64,000 bases of DNA, taken from contig OX465583.1 in assembly GCA_950022655.1 (NCBI GenBank), positions 34,871,360 to 34,935,359 of the forward strand, given 5' to 3'. This stretch comes from Alentia gelatinosa (taxonomy: Eukaryota > Annelida > Polychaeta > Phyllodocida > Polynoidae). Shown here piece after piece: positions 48,088 through 61,482 of the stretch. A program made the translations under genes and the position numbers. Below the pieces are notes generated by a model. That model worked only from the letters and a program-made list of their open reading frames with translations. It searched no databases and was not told where the DNA came from. Each line of letters opens with the position of its first letter. The stretch's first letter is position 1.

Positions 48088-50152
48088 ATGGTGTTAATAC
48101 TTTGTGTACAGTATCAACATGAACCCAGCGAACACAATCTAAATAAATGCACATCTCATATATATATTCAAATAACAGATAATTCCGATGGAAAAAAGAC
48201 GAGCCAATAAAACACCTCGATTAAGTGAGAGCCACCCATCCAATTCGGGAAAAATCTTACAATCACATTTTATATCTAGATGTGTTCATTTATGACCCTG
48301 AATAATCTAGGCATCACAGTATTAAAAAGGCAAGGTCTTGCAGCTCAATGAATCAGATTTCTTGTTTGAATTGGAAACAGGAGTGTCCCTTAGATTTTCA
48401 CAGAATATCTTTTCAGTCGTCACCCCCTCCCCATACCATAGCCACATTTTCAATTTATAGAAGACCGGTATTAGGACTATAATTAGAGAAGCAATGCAAG
48501 TTATGTACGGATAGCTACGCGTGTCAGTGGGCAGCATGTCCCCAGCCCTAGTTAACGTGGGCTTCAGGTGGAGGAGTTCCCTGACCACCCTGCTGGAGGG
48601 GCGGGGCAGGTATCAACCCAATAATCCGCTCATCTTCCGTCCGGGCAGTCCTATCCACGGCCAATCGGCTTGTCTCCGGGGGAGGGGGTGGCGCAGGAGG
48701 GGCATGCTTATTTACCTGTCCGCCCATGGCGCGGCTTCCCATGTTGTCCAACCCTACTACTACATGTACGCAGGTACCACCAGAGAGTTATTATAGTTGT
48801 ACAAGGTCTCCTTAATCTCATGCACATTGTCGCTACATCCTCTGAAGATCACATGCTTTAGTTACTAGTTCACTAGTTTTTAGGGAATATATATGTTGAT
48901 ATAGATAATCATATATTTTGTGAAATATTCTATAGCTAGATCTACCTTACCATTATGTACGACGAGGCTTCCTTAATATTGCTGACATTCACACCACATC
49001 CATTAAGAGAAAAGTCTGAGTTATTTGTCCACTGATCTTTCCGAAATATATAATAATAGATATGATACTGAAGTTTTGTGAAATAGTAATTTTATGAGGC
49101 GAGCCTGGAACCATCCCAACCACATGAAATATTTTGTCTAACATTAAAATTCGAAGAATTCAGATGAATGAAACGATTATGGTTTAATATTTTCTGTTTA
49201 ATATTCCCTTGGACCTACCTTAGCAGTTTCTTATATTGTAGTTTCCCACTATTGGTGTCCTCAAGGATAATTACCTGATGGCAAAGTCATCATCCTGAAC
49301 CGGACACTTACACGAGACACAAGCCGGCTCTCCAGAGACAGAAGTGCGGGTCAATGAAGGGATGCATTAACACCCTGCTACCCCACCACCACGCATTATG
49401 TGGTGCAGGTTTAAAGGCACTCATTAAAGGCCGCCTTGTATTACCTGAGAGTGTATCACGGGTGATACATCAGACCAGCGCCCCATCACTGCCCCTATCA
49501 AATATTAATCGCGGCCCGTATGGCGGGTATTGTACGCAGGGTGGCGGCCCCGTCTAAATTACTTTAACAGACTGATGAGCACCGCGTCGTATCAAATATG
49601 GAAGGCCTAGCTGTAAAGACACCTTTGATGAGATAGTTACTAGCTCAACAGGGTCCTGTTTCTAAAATCGCCATAGATTCTTGCGGAGTATATACTGGTC
49701 TCAGCTTGTATCATTTGTCAAACCCTTGTATGACAAACCATATGAAACTCTTAAATACTAGGATGCCAGTTTTCCGATTTCTCCCGATTTCCGTGTATTT
49801 CATTTTCATCATATTAGATTTAGAGAGTGGGAAGGGGCAGTATCCAGAAAATCCCTGGTTTTTTGTTGTTGTGTTTTTATTGTGGAGAATATTTTATTTT
49901 CAACTTGTACAGGATATATACACACAAGTATTTTAGCAGCCATAAAGAAACAGATACATTTCTAAATGATATAGGGTTGTCATGCACTGGTAAATTAATC
50001 TACCCTGTTTCTACAGATTTTCGAAATACATGTGTCACATCTCACCCACCTGGTTTTTTGTTGTTGTTTGAAGGCAGCTTTTATATCCATTAGAAGTACA
50101 TTCCAGTTAGTTTCATTTGAGAAGCACGGTCTAATATCTGTTAGTGTTATTA

Positions 50153-50430
50153 GAAAGAAATTCACGAGATGATAATAATTTAGTCTGTACTCTACCGAGT
50201 TTGACTTCAGAGTAATTCATTCAGCAAAGCTGAATGAATTACTCTAGTTATTTTCATCAAGTGGGTTTCTAATTTTATCTCACCTCGAATACATGATCAG
50301 GAACATTCATGATTGATAAGATGACTCACCGAATTAGCCATTGAGTATAGGATACACTAATTTCACGGCCGTGGAGTATGAGTTCCTAATGTTAAGTATA
50401 TGTAGAAAACACTGGGGTTAGATAATATAT
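50153..50430 (-). mobile_element. Non-autonomous fold-back element, copy 2 (reverse orientation)
   Basis: The reverse complement matches the 41.2-kb copy through AACATTAGGAACTCATACTC, CACGGCCGTGAA, GAGATAAAATTAGAAACCCA and ACTCGGTAGAGTACAGACTA. One arm has lost about 30 bp, leaving a perfect 17-bp hairpin with an AAA loop (50209-50225 and 50229-50245). Confidence 0.85.
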
Positions 50431-50528
50431 CAAAATATATCTATAGAACTTATTACTAGTTGCCAAGGAGTTACATCAAGATTCAATATGGGCTGCTCTT
50501 TTTCCCTCTATCTCTATCTCCTTTTTTT

Positions 50529-50543
50529 GGGGGGGGGGGGGGG
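50529..50543 (+). repeat. G homopolymer, 15 nt
   Basis: An uninterrupted run of 15 G preceded by seven T. One of four such runs of 12 or more in the window (also 25840-25851, 55416-55428, 57076-57091). Such tracts can form quadruplex structures and often carry sequencing-length errors. Confidence 0.9.
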
Positions 50544-53500
50544 CGTACGAATGAATCAAAACCCTGGCTTTTGTTTATTCGTTATCTTTTTACCTCTCTC
50601 TTACATCTCACTGATTAGATTTCTAATGAACTAGGCTATCTAAATTTACATACATTGGATTTTACTTACGGTGATGAACTGTATTCACCCTTAGTTCAAA
50701 CTATTAGGCTTCTTATAATCTGCAACTCAAATTACTTCCAGAGCTAGATTATAAACCCTAAGAGGCGAGTCGAGTCTGACATTAATATAAGAAAGTCTCG
50801 TCGGTCATTGGGGGACCTTGAAGTTGGAGCATGACTTGGTTTATTATACCGAGGATCAACCCTCAATGGTCTTTATAATCCAAGCGTGACAAGCAGACAG
50901 CCTTACAGACCTCCCCTGTGTGCCACGAATTGATAGAAAGTCTTCTGAGGATCTGCATGAATGACACTTCATCTGGACCTAAACTAATCATATTCGATAT
51001 TAAAAGGTGGAGACATTCTAAAACGTCTAATTCGCCCTTTGTGAGGAGCTGGTGCTCTTTCGTCTAACACTGGGTCCCTGGGCGTCTCCTGTAACAGCGC
51101 TGTACGCCCTCTCAGATGTAACTGTATCATAAAGAACAAAAAATAGGTTTTTAATTATAGTTTGCTCAAAACAAAGCCCACTATTGCGAGGTTTGATTAA
51201 ATATTGTTGAAGGCACTGTCGGATGTGTCCAACGGGGGCCCTCTTTTTAACTGATCTCTAGGGAAGGGATGTAGAACTAGAAAGAGGTGGTGTCAATGTA
51301 CAGCAATGGAGTGTAGACCGAGAGAGGGTATGTAGCAGAGAGGGCACTTTAAATCATCATAAAAAAACAAAAATAGCCTATATGAGCCTGATTTATGCAA
51401 GTTTTGAATGGCCCCACACATTCTCATTCCTATTCCCCGACAATACTGATGTGTTTTCAACCTTTTCGCAATCTCTCTGAGGTAGTATATTCCACATGAT
51501 TTCTTTTCCTTTTCTTCCGGCCCAAGTGACATCCCAGAGAGTGTAGTATAGAGATGGCAGAATGACATCCGAGGTGTAGAGTAGAATAGTTATGTGTTAG
51601 GGGTAATCTATTGCGTACACGTTAGCGATAGGGTGGGGTTGAATTTCTTTCAGAAATTTTGCTTACTTGATTTATGGATGGCCCCTGCAAAGCTTGGAAA
51701 GAAATAAAAGTAGAAAGAAGGGAGGTAGATATTGAGAGGCACCTATCAGACGTTATCGGTGAAGAGATGGGACATTAGAAATAGGGAGAGGAGTGAAATT
51801 CGACTGTAGAATATGATTAAGGAGAATGTGTAGATCTGTACTTTGGGGTGTATATGAGGAGTATACAGAGAGGATTTGGAGAGAGGAAGCTGAAATCCCT
51901 GTGAGGATAGAGAAGGGAGATTCTGGTGTGATAGATATAAACAGAAGAGCAGTCGAAGGGAATATGTGGGTAGAAAGTCACGACAACATCAGAATGAGAA
52001 TACGAGGTACAAACATGAAAGATACAACTACCAATCAAATTAGTGCGGGCGTGCGCCAAGATGAAAAACCCATTACGATGTCAACTTCGTGGGAAATCAT
52101 TTTGTAATTAAACAGTAATTCGCCGAGGCAATAGAAAGACTGGCAACAGACATTCACCATGCACTCCTCCCTTACCACACAGGCCGTGAATGTATTTCTT
52201 TATTGATAATCTGATTGCAAGGCCAATTTAAAATATCCTTTATCTAAATAGAAATGACTTGACTTTGGAATTAAGGTGGCCGGACCTAAGACGAAGCTGT
52301 CTAAAGCGTTCAGGTTTAACCATCGCTCGTCACAACTCCTTATACAATATAGAGGGACCTTATACGTCCCAGTTTGCTCTAGCGAAGCCATACGTTTAAA
52401 ATGTTCCACTCCGGCAGGTGATTTCTTCCAACATCCGCAGACACCAACATGTCGATACCAGAAAAGCGTATAGGCATGACACGCCTTGTAGGGACCGCGC
52501 CCATCTGTACTCTAAGTATTATTGATATATCTCAACGTCTACGTCTGTGAGAGCATCTGTAGAGTAAGCCACCGTTCATATAATGTGTATGGGTAGAGAG
52601 CACTATGAATCCATCCATTCATATCCCTCTGTACTTACGGCTTTGTATTGGGATGCAGAAATGTTGAACATCTACATATAAGATCAGATTATTTCAGAGG
52701 GATTAAAGGATTTAAGTATTGCTCTGCTTGACTGTAAATATTTTGCATTTATCTATCTACTATATCTGATAATATCAGTATTATCATATTTTCGGAAATA
52801 TAAATTTAGCTCCTAAGAATGATACATATATTCTACTTTATTCAAAATATCTATTGGTAGATTCCATTATAAGTGATATAGATAAAACTACTAATATACG
52901 TGAGAATAATCGTCACACAGAGGTCAGAGGAAAACAGCATCAGGACAGAAAACTGTTGGAAAAGGGCAGTCGAGCTCGTATTGGCATTGATTCTTGTAGA
53001 GGCTAGTTCTATCATACTGGTTCTACCATATTTACAATGGCCAAGTTGGGTGCAAGCCAACCTTTCCAGTTTTTGGACGTAAATGTTATTGACCGTGAAA
53101 ATATCACCCGTAGGGGTTTATTGGAATCTTTATGTCATAATTCGTATGTAGTTGCATAGAATTAATATAAGAATATTACAGGAGAGTAATTGATATCCTT
53201 ACTTTGATATCAATTTCGTTACTTAAGATACGTCTGAAATTAAAGTAAGATTATGTTTCCTGTCTCTTATATTAGTCTGAGTATACATCTTCTCTAGTAT
53301 ATTTTCTCCAGGTGTGATAGGAAGTCTGTCCTGATTTTAATTTAAACGATTAGTGATGGTTCAGGACTTAGTTCCACATGACAATTCCAAGAATGCAGAC
53401 ATTTTCATGTAAAAACGTCCATTTAAGCAATAATGTAAAACAACTATCCCTCCATGTTTTTATATTATAGGAACTAGTCGTTATTTAGGCGGCAATAACA

Positions 53501-54601
53501 TAGACCCATCTGTACTATCTATTAAGGCCACTACCTTTATTTGGTGTCTATTAGACCAGACACATGCTCCCCCAATTTGGAGTTGTCAGTGGCGGCGGCC
53601 TGCAGCCTCCCCAGGCACCATCCCCCTCCCCGCTCACCCAAACGGCTTTTGTGCACTCCATTTGCCGGACATAGCATTCCTTTGTTGGCGTCCTTAGCCT
53701 CGCAGCTGAACCCTGATGGTTTGCCAGTTGTCCATACACTGAGGGTATACGGAGAGGGCTGTCTGTGGCGCAGGGGCAGGGGGCGCCAGGGGTAAGGGTG
53801 ATATAATAACCCCCGAGCGAGACAAACCCCCTGCCCCTCCCACCCACCCACCCACCCCACCCCACCCACCCCACCCACATTGACCAGTCTCAGGATGAAC
53901 GATAGGTGGCGCCACTTTGGTATTGTCCCTCTGGCGGGGGCCGTTATAAATCAGCGCCAGCAGCGCCACGTAGCGTCTTAGGGGCAGGGTTGGGGGCATG
54001 ACCCCCTCCCCCCAGCGAAACCCGGCCTGCCTATTGTCAGTAACGCCCCCTTATATCGACCACTTAACAGACATGTATCACTGTTAAGCCCTGCCTTTAT
54101 ACGCGGCCCAAACCTCCCGTGTCGTTTTGCCTTATTGGTGGAAAGCCCTGAAAAGGTCTACATAGATTTCCCATGATAATCCTTTTCTCACATGTTCATA
54201 GTCAGTAGGTAAGCCCAATACACAACTTGCAATTTTCGTCTCTTTTGGCATCTTTATCGGCGATAAAGTACCCTGTACATCGTCGATATTGCACCATGAA
54301 CATGTCTCTAGATATGCATCCACTAACGTTTTTGATTGCAATGAGAGGGACTTTTCGTGCCCATAAAGGGTCCTCTTGAGGACCATAGCGCTTGCAATTG
54401 TGTAACAAACAAGTAAAATCATTTCTTCCTTAACGTATACATATATCCTAAGTATTTTTGTTAGTGCGTTGGTGTTCTTATTCCAGTACAACAGTACCTT
54501 TGTCGCATGGGGTAGATATCGTTAGGTAGGCTCTGGGCCTTAATATACCCAGACTCTACTCATGATAATTTTTAAAGGGCTGACGTGTAGTATTTGCCAA
54601 C

Positions 54602-54847
54602 GAGCAACTCTTACTGAAGAAGGATCTCATGAGTAGCTCTTCTTATGGTAATTCGTATTCTAATAACGAACACTTGGAGAGCAGTTACATTGTGAGCCGA
54701 GTGAATTTGCATGTAAATGCTGAGACAAATTAAGCATTACTTCGTTATAACATTACTCAATGCTTGTGTAAATTCTGGAAGGTAGGAGTTGCTCTGTGGG
54801 CTGGATATCCAATAATCACCACAGGCTTAGGAACTGATGAGCAGCTC
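54602..54847. promoter_or_regulatory. GAGCWGCTC site with degenerate neighbours
   Basis: GAGCAACTC (54602), GAGTAGCTC (54631) and exact GAGCAGCTC (54839). Isolated in AT-rich DNA, no gene recognised. Confidence 0.3.
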
Positions 54848-55388
54848 AGAATAAGAGAATGTTCTCTTCCCTTACAGCAGAACTCAAGGGCTTTACCGGG
54901 AAAGACTCCACATCTCCGCATCACTCCCCACTTACTCCCATACTATACTCTCCCAGAGTAAAAGACTGACTCACTTCCATTCTCAGTAGTGGATATGTGA
55001 TTTCAGGAATAGGCGAGGTAAATCCCTCACGATACTTTCATCCTCAAGTGTTTCCCCACCATCTTCAAACTCGTTCAAACCCGGCCAGCCAACAACAATA
55101 ACAGTTATGAGGTCATAAAGGCTCTACTTGAGGTAAATTAGCGGGTGCAGTCCTCTTACAGTCTCGGTCAATTTGCTGGCCAGAGGGTTTTACTTTGTTT
55201 GTATTGCTCTGGTCAACAAAAGAATATCCTGACAGGAAACTCACCTGGGTATGTCATTGTCATCTCGGCATGTATTCTCTAATGGATTTGGGGAATGGCT
55301 CAATGGCCAACAGCGTGTGAGACGGGTCTGGGTGCCGAATGAACTGAAGGGTAGACCTGGAATATATGGCAGCCTCATGGAACCAAAT

Positions 55389-55519
55389 CCATAAAGTACG
55401 TACGCAGTGAGGATTGGGGGGGGGGGGGAGGACTGCCGTATATCTCTTTGGGTACAAATTATAAAGTGGAGTGGATGGTGAAGTAGTTTCAGAAACTTTG
55501 TGTACGTACTTTATGGGTG
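55389..55519. mobile_element. ~130-bp inverted-repeat element
   Basis: CCATAAAGTACGTACGCA at the left and TGTGTACGTACTTTATGGG at the right are inverted copies of about 18 bp with one mismatch. The interior includes a 13-G run and a short TATA/AT-rich part. Probably a tiny non-autonomous element. Confidence 0.6.
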
Positions 55520-55531
55520 ATCCTACTGGAA

Positions 55532-55605
55532 CCTGGGTGGCTCGGTGGCTAAGTCACTCGCTCCTGATTATACAATGGGAATGGCCGATCACTGAGCCTC
55601 GGTGG
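55532..55605 (+). repeat. tRNA-derived SINE head (relic)
   Basis: GGGTGGCTCGGTGGCTAAG near 55534 is a good tRNA A box in context. The expected B box is decayed (GGCCGATCACTGAG). It is similar in style to the minus-strand relic at 3.6 kb. Confidence 0.4.
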
Positions 55606-57384
55606 TATAATGCTAACTTAGCCACTGTTCATCACAGCCTTTCCCTTGCAACACTTTGCTCTAACTCGATATGTGGGATGCGACATCCCCGTAAGCAGAT
55701 GTATGCTATATTTGTTTTCCCTTTTGACGAGGGTCATAGCAAACCCAGCAAAATTTAATAATGTATTGATTTATTTGATACTTTATTCATAGGTTATTGC
55801 CTAACCGTCTATTCAAGGCCTAGTCCATCTCAAAATTTATCATACCAAATATGCAATTCACCATATTTCATCTATATTTCATAATTCAATCGAGAGTAGC
55901 AGAAGTAAAGTAATGAGTACCATTTCGCACCAGTGCCCATGTATTATCAATGGTGTCAGACACCTTAACCATAATGCATTCACACGTCCAGTGTCGTGGG
56001 ATCAGCCGGGGGATACAGTCAGGGGACAATGGTAGCTGACCTGGCAACTGCATTTGCTGACCACCATTACCAAGCTTATTATGACTGGCCACCGTCCAGC
56101 TGTGGCTTCCCATTGAGTGGGACTTGGCTGGCCGGCATGGTGGACATACGCAACGAGGCCTAATCGCTTTACATTCTGCGTGCTCCTGAGATCATCCATC
56201 ATAAATCATCTGGACCCCGATCAGTACTCCAGCCATGGTTGCTGATCACGGGGAATATACAGAAGATGCTATACTAGATATATATTTCCTACGGTACAGA
56301 ATCACAATAGGTCTAAATGTTTGAGGTGTATTAAGTCTCACATGGGGCTAGTGTTAAAGTATGTACGCAGAATATCTGTGAAATTTGACCCCACCCATAG
56401 CGCCTCTTCCTCTTTGTACGCAATAGATTACAGAAAGGATGTACACACATTTTCCTTAATGACCCCCATACCCTTGCTACGTAATACTTTATGGATGTAC
56501 CGTATAGGTTATGCCTTAGTTGTCCTTGAGCGAATTATTATTGACTGTTAATACTATATAATCCTTTCATATGAGCTTTTGAAGGGAGCCCTTAGAATAA
56601 TTGCAAGTTTTTCCAATTGAATATAGTCCAGCATGGAGTTGTCCCATTACACTAAGTCCAAATAAGGAATAGAGTAGACCGAGTAGCCAATGACTGCATT
56701 CGCAGCAAACCCCGACCTTGACCCTGACCTCCTTACATGATATTTTCTAGCGCCTTGGGACGGTTCTACGGTCGAGAGTTGACCGCGAATCTTATGGGCC
56801 ACAACCACCCTCAGTATGACTCATGATCTGCAGAATATTTGAAACCTTACCAAATCCGAAATGGAAAGCATAGGAAATAGGTCTCATGGTACCACAATTC
56901 CATGGCAGCAAATAGCTGAAAGTGTATGAACAATTAATAATAACGTAACCCATAGATCTCAGATCCGTAATGTAGATTGCTCTATTGGAATGACATCCTC
57001 GTACCTTCCTATTATAGACCTGCGTACTAAAGTCGTATACAGTGTTCTCATATGGTGTGTGGGTGTGGGTTGGATGGGGGGGGGGGGGGGGCAGGTAGGT
57101 GGAGTGCTGTGACGGTGCGCTGGGTGTGGTCCCCCTGTCTCCTAATGCCCTGGATGCTGATCCTTCTATATGAATCACGAACGTATTATACGTTGCTGTA
57201 CCACAAGGTTGGTTTAAGAGGATTGACTCTCTCCTTCTCACCCAAGGTCGATAATTTTAAGTCATTCATTATTCTCACCTCGGTAAATATGTAAGGATGG
57301 GATTTCTACCTAAATTCATCTCGAAGGTTCGTTCACCACTCTTGTGGTGTAAGACCAGCGTGAAAAGCTGGAAAAAGTCGCCGC

Positions 57385-57545
57385 CAAAGTCCCCTTGCGA
57401 TATTTTTCCGGTACAATATCACAAGGTGTGTGGCTTGAGACTTTTCTTCCTTGAGATATGTGCGGACTACCGGCCTTCGAGACATTCTCCCTCCTTTTTC
57501 GCAAGCATATCTCAAGAGAAAATGTCTCAATGTGTGCCTTCGACT
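57385..57545. repeat. Compound hairpin (fold-back) region
   Basis: Hairpin 1: CCTTGCGATATT pairs with AATATCACAAGG (about 57393-57426). Hairpin 2: GAGACTTTTCTTCCTTGAGA continuing TATGTGCG pairs with CGCAAGCATATCTCAAGAG continuing AAAATGTCTC (about 57436-57522). Frames of 76-84 codons here on both strands follow from the symmetry and are not called. Confidence 0.75.
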
Positions 57546-60500
57546 TATTAAACAAACAATCATCCATTATCGCTGGGATTCAACCCACCGCCAATTCAAC
57601 GAATACAACTGAAGCCATTTTGTATGTACACATCCTAGTGCAGTGATGCAATATAAAGGAGTGACGGATCGATCCCAATCCCATGGACAGATAGCATACC
57701 TTTTGTACTTAAACGTTGCATTTTCACATAACTCCCCTAGGAAATTGAATGTTTGTTTTCTCAGATTATAGATTTCCTAAATTTTGTTGATTAATCAATT
57801 TGAATGGTTATCGCATTACGTTTACCTTGCAGATCAACCCCCATCATCGCTCAGTAGGTGGTGTTGTCACCTGAGTCGCGATCTGCTCCGAGTGACTCCT
57901 TTATGATGTCTCACTTTATTCTGCACCATACAAAAGCATACAAATTAGAGAGACTGACTCCTGGTTAATGTCTGTAGCACCTCGCCTAACGTAATGATCA
58001 CCTCCATACGGAGTCCCTAATAACGTTAAGTACGTTTTCAAATGTTTTCCGGGAAGATGAATACACGATAGAGAGACAGGTGCACAGGCGCGTATTTACC
58101 GTTAGAGAGAAATATTGAATTGACATCTACTATGTGTGTTTGCAGTGCATGCATGTAGTATATGCATATACATGTGCAGCGTATGTACATTTGTACAGTT
58201 TATAATGCAAGTGTTTTTATAAATTGTTCTATAAAAGCTGTAGATTCCTATTATAATATAATCATCACCTACATGAACGAAGGGCTAAAGTCTACTATTA
58301 TCCCAGCCCCTTCCTACATAGAAGAGAGCAGTGTAGGCTTGTCCTTGTCCGGTTATAGACAAATCCTCTGGAGATTTACCTTCTGCCTCTGCCTATTGCC
58401 AACTTTACCCTTAGGTGATGGAACTTGCCAAGTCAGCACTTCTCTCGCGAGAGATTCTTTTTTGGCGTACAAACAAGTTAAGAAATGCCAATGGTAGAGG
58501 GCAGGGCTGGTGACTGCTAATCTCTGCTGCTCTAGGTGGAGTGGAGTCGATACTAGACTAGATAGTGGGAGCGAATGAGGTGGGAAGTATTGAGGAAATG
58601 TCAACAGTAAGAGAACTGCTGAAATAAATGAATTCACTGGGTTTATGGAGAAAGGGAAATTGGAAGGAGAATTCCTTGAGTGTGCTATAAGGTTTTTAAA
58701 TATGTATCTGAGAATTTATCTCAAATGAAGTGCGCTTCTTCCAGTCGAGGAACTGCTGAATTAAAAGGACAATTTTCAAAAGGTAATATTATGTGAATTA
58801 CATAATTGTAAAGATAGGAGAAATTGATAATGCCTCTTCTCATCTGAAGCCACATTTTCATGTCAGAGGATTCTCTATAGTTTATGAAGGATCTTAATCG
58901 TCCGTTTTATTGGACTATGTCTACATTGGTAATCTCTATTTTTGTTACTTCCATTGTATGTACCTCCACCTTACATTGATTCTGTACAGCCAGCCTCAAT
59001 CTTTTACCAAATGCCCCCGTTATACCCCACCCAGCGCGGCCACACGGCCATCAGCACACACACACACGACGGAATATTCCATCCGCATTTTCTTCACACG
59101 CAACTGACCTCAGGTCAGTGGAGCGTGGTCGCCGAAATCAATTGGAAATTGAACACAATACAAGTTTTAAACGTCGACAAACGAGGCATGCCTTCAGCAG
59201 GTGTACCCCTATCGACCCAGACACGGCTGGTGGGCACGGTGAGGTGGAAACAGGAGAGGAGCATCAGGGAAGTGGTATAGGGGGGTGGGGTAGAGCGTGA
59301 GGTTCGGTGAGGGCTGGTGTGGTCGCATTCTCTTCTTATGTCCGATGATGTACATTAACAGTAATATCGACCCAGACATCCCCCACCCGTGCCATTTATA
59401 AACCTGCCTCTATGCCTTGTCATTGGCGTTGTACTGTCACTGACTGGTCTCAGACTATAGGGATATTGACACAGAAGTCTCTTCCTGCCGTGGTAAGCGT
59501 GCTTTATGGTCCTCATTTAATTTAATGGGGATTGGTGTATTGAGGCTTGTACTGCAACTGTTGGTGTCATGATAATAAAGAGCCATTAATGACAAAATTA
59601 ATCAACCTCCAACGTACATGCATGAATGGTACTACTGATACCATCTATGCCTTAACCATCGAATTACTATAAAAAGAGATTATTTTGAACATCAGTAGCT
59701 CAATACCAATCGGTTAGTGTATCTTAGCTATAGTAGGAATTTATGCTGAAGATTTTTATAAGTTGATTATGTTCACACCTCAGTTTAGTAAATCAAAGTT
59801 TCTCTATTGCCTAATCAGGCCTGAAATAGGACTGAAATATATCAGATGCTCTCACAGTATCATTTTATGAGGTTATTGTTACTTTGGAGACCAGTTCTCC
59901 TTATCAATAGTTTAGTCGGTATAGATAAAAACGTGACAAAGGTAACATATTGTAAAGTGAAGAACTGAGGGTATGATGGTAGATCGAGGTTCTTGTACTG
60001 GCGAATCGAACCCAATAGAAAAAAGAAGAATGGGTGTGGGAACTGTTAGGGTCCGGACAAATTATGTTCAAATATCCCAACGAGGGGTTGGGGTGGGGTG
60101 GGGGCATGCTGTGGGCGTGCTCGCTCTTTTTCCAGTGAAATTCTTTCTTTGATAATGTATGCGGTAGTTTGACAATATTCCCATGAACAAATCTCGGTAG
60201 AAACCCTTCCCGGTGATGCAAATGGTTTCATGCAACAGCTGCCAATATTCTCCAATTGACTAATTCTGTTTCCATTAAATCGTATACTCTGAATTGTTAC
60301 AAATATCCTTTTGGCCATCAGCCTGGTTCGTGGAAGCTGATAATGAGTTGAAACGTCAATGATAGTCTCAGGATTAAGCACATGTTTCCTAGTAACACTG
60401 ATTAATGCGCCAATATCAGTAATTGGAGGAATAAGAGCAATGGCTGTCAGGTATCAATTATCATAGGTCACAAAAACAGTCCCTGTATAGGTTACGTTCT

Positions 60501-60840
60501 GGACATAGGGTGACAACCACCTGTGTGTGCTACTTCCGTTGATGCCCTGATCGAAAACCTTGCTTTTCCTGACATCCACCCCAACCTCCACCAACCTCAG
60601 CTCGTGTCACGTGACCATTCATCATAGTCACGTGATTATTCCCTGGGGAAGAGGCGGCGGATGGAGCGGATACGACGGGGCAGGTCAGGGATGCAGGCAG
60701 CTGGGAGCGTAAAGGGCTGGTGGGGATTGGATATTGGGTACTGGCCCAGTGCAGGATTGCTTCGTATGGCAGAAAATGAGATGGATGAAGGGGTTTATAG
60801 GGTCTGTCTGAAGGCATAGCCGCAACGTCTTAGTCTTTGG
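57546..60840. other. Non-coding, nothing further recognised
   Basis: AT-rich with short CA and G-rich tracts. A weak A-box-like GCTCAGTAGGTGG at 57849 lacks a B box. Frames up to 112 codons have no recognisable domain. Confidence 0.5.
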
Positions 60841-61482
60841 TTCATGTCTTGAGGGGTAGTCTAGACCACGACATGCTTCCCGATCGCTACGATTTGAAAT
60901 GAGGAAATCGTGACCTATCGGGAGGTCCCCGATAGGTCCAACAGTTTGAACTCGTAGAGCGTGGCAACACCTTGGGAGGACTAATAACATAAACTATGGT
61001 CACGACAGCTCCACGACTACCCTACGACAGGCTATGAAATTTCCAACATGTTGGAAATTATCGGGACCTCTACGATTGGCGTTTTCATCGCAGCCTATCG
61101 TGAGCTGTCGTAGACGAAATCGCAGAAACCTGTCCCACCTACCACGATTTTGCCAAACCTCATGCTACAATCGGAATGGTGTCGGGAAGGCCGTCGTAAG
61201 GCCAATCGGGACCAGAATCGTAGTAGGTGGGGGCAGGCTTTTAGGCTGCGTGATTCCTGTCGTAAGGGGAAGTCGCACGATCATGTTATGTGATTCCTGT
61301 CTTAAGGGGTACTCGGATGGTCTTGTGATTCCTGTCTTAAAGGGTAGTGGCATAATCATGGTCCTGGTGAATCTTATCGTTAAAGGTAATCGTACGATCT
61401 TATTCTGCGGGGATTCCAGTCATAAGAAGTAGTCAAACTATTTTAGTCTTTGAGGATCCAATCTCAAGGGGTAGTCACTTCA
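60841..61482. repeat. Dyad-rich block followed by ~40-bp degenerate tandem repeats
   Basis: 60911-60937 folds as GACCTATCGGG/CCCCGATAGGTC. 61038-61059 is a perfect 22-bp palindrome centred on CATG. Outer blocks around it (CACGACAGCTCCACGACTA and AGCTGTCGTAG) are also inverted. From 61250 about six units of ~40 bp based on GTGATTCCTGTCTTAAGGGG follow. A related AAGGGGTAGTC-like unit occurs before the dyads (60847-60861), so the whole block may be one old repetitive element. The 132-codon frame at 61034 reads through it and is not called. Confidence 0.65.

Larger units (their letters stand above)
48088..55388. other. Non-coding, nothing further recognised
   Basis: AT-rich, with a GC-rich, C/G-tract-bearing patch at 53570-54060 that includes a CTCF-like CAGGGGGCGCC near 53780. 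Frames on three phases across 53537-53999 are Gly/Trp- or Pro-rich artefacts of the tracts. Confidence 0.5.

Noticed and set aside
47814..48210. Frames of 86 and 101 codons on opposite strands that resemble each other
   Set aside because: Their similarity follows from the terminal inverted repeats of the 47.9-kb element.
53537..53999. Gly/Trp- and Pro-rich frames (84-113 codons)
   Set aside because: Produced by G/C tracts and short tandem CCCACC repeats. Several phases are open at once.
57845..57900. tRNA-like A box GCTCAGTAGGTGG
   Set aside because: No B box or fold. Chance or very old SINE.
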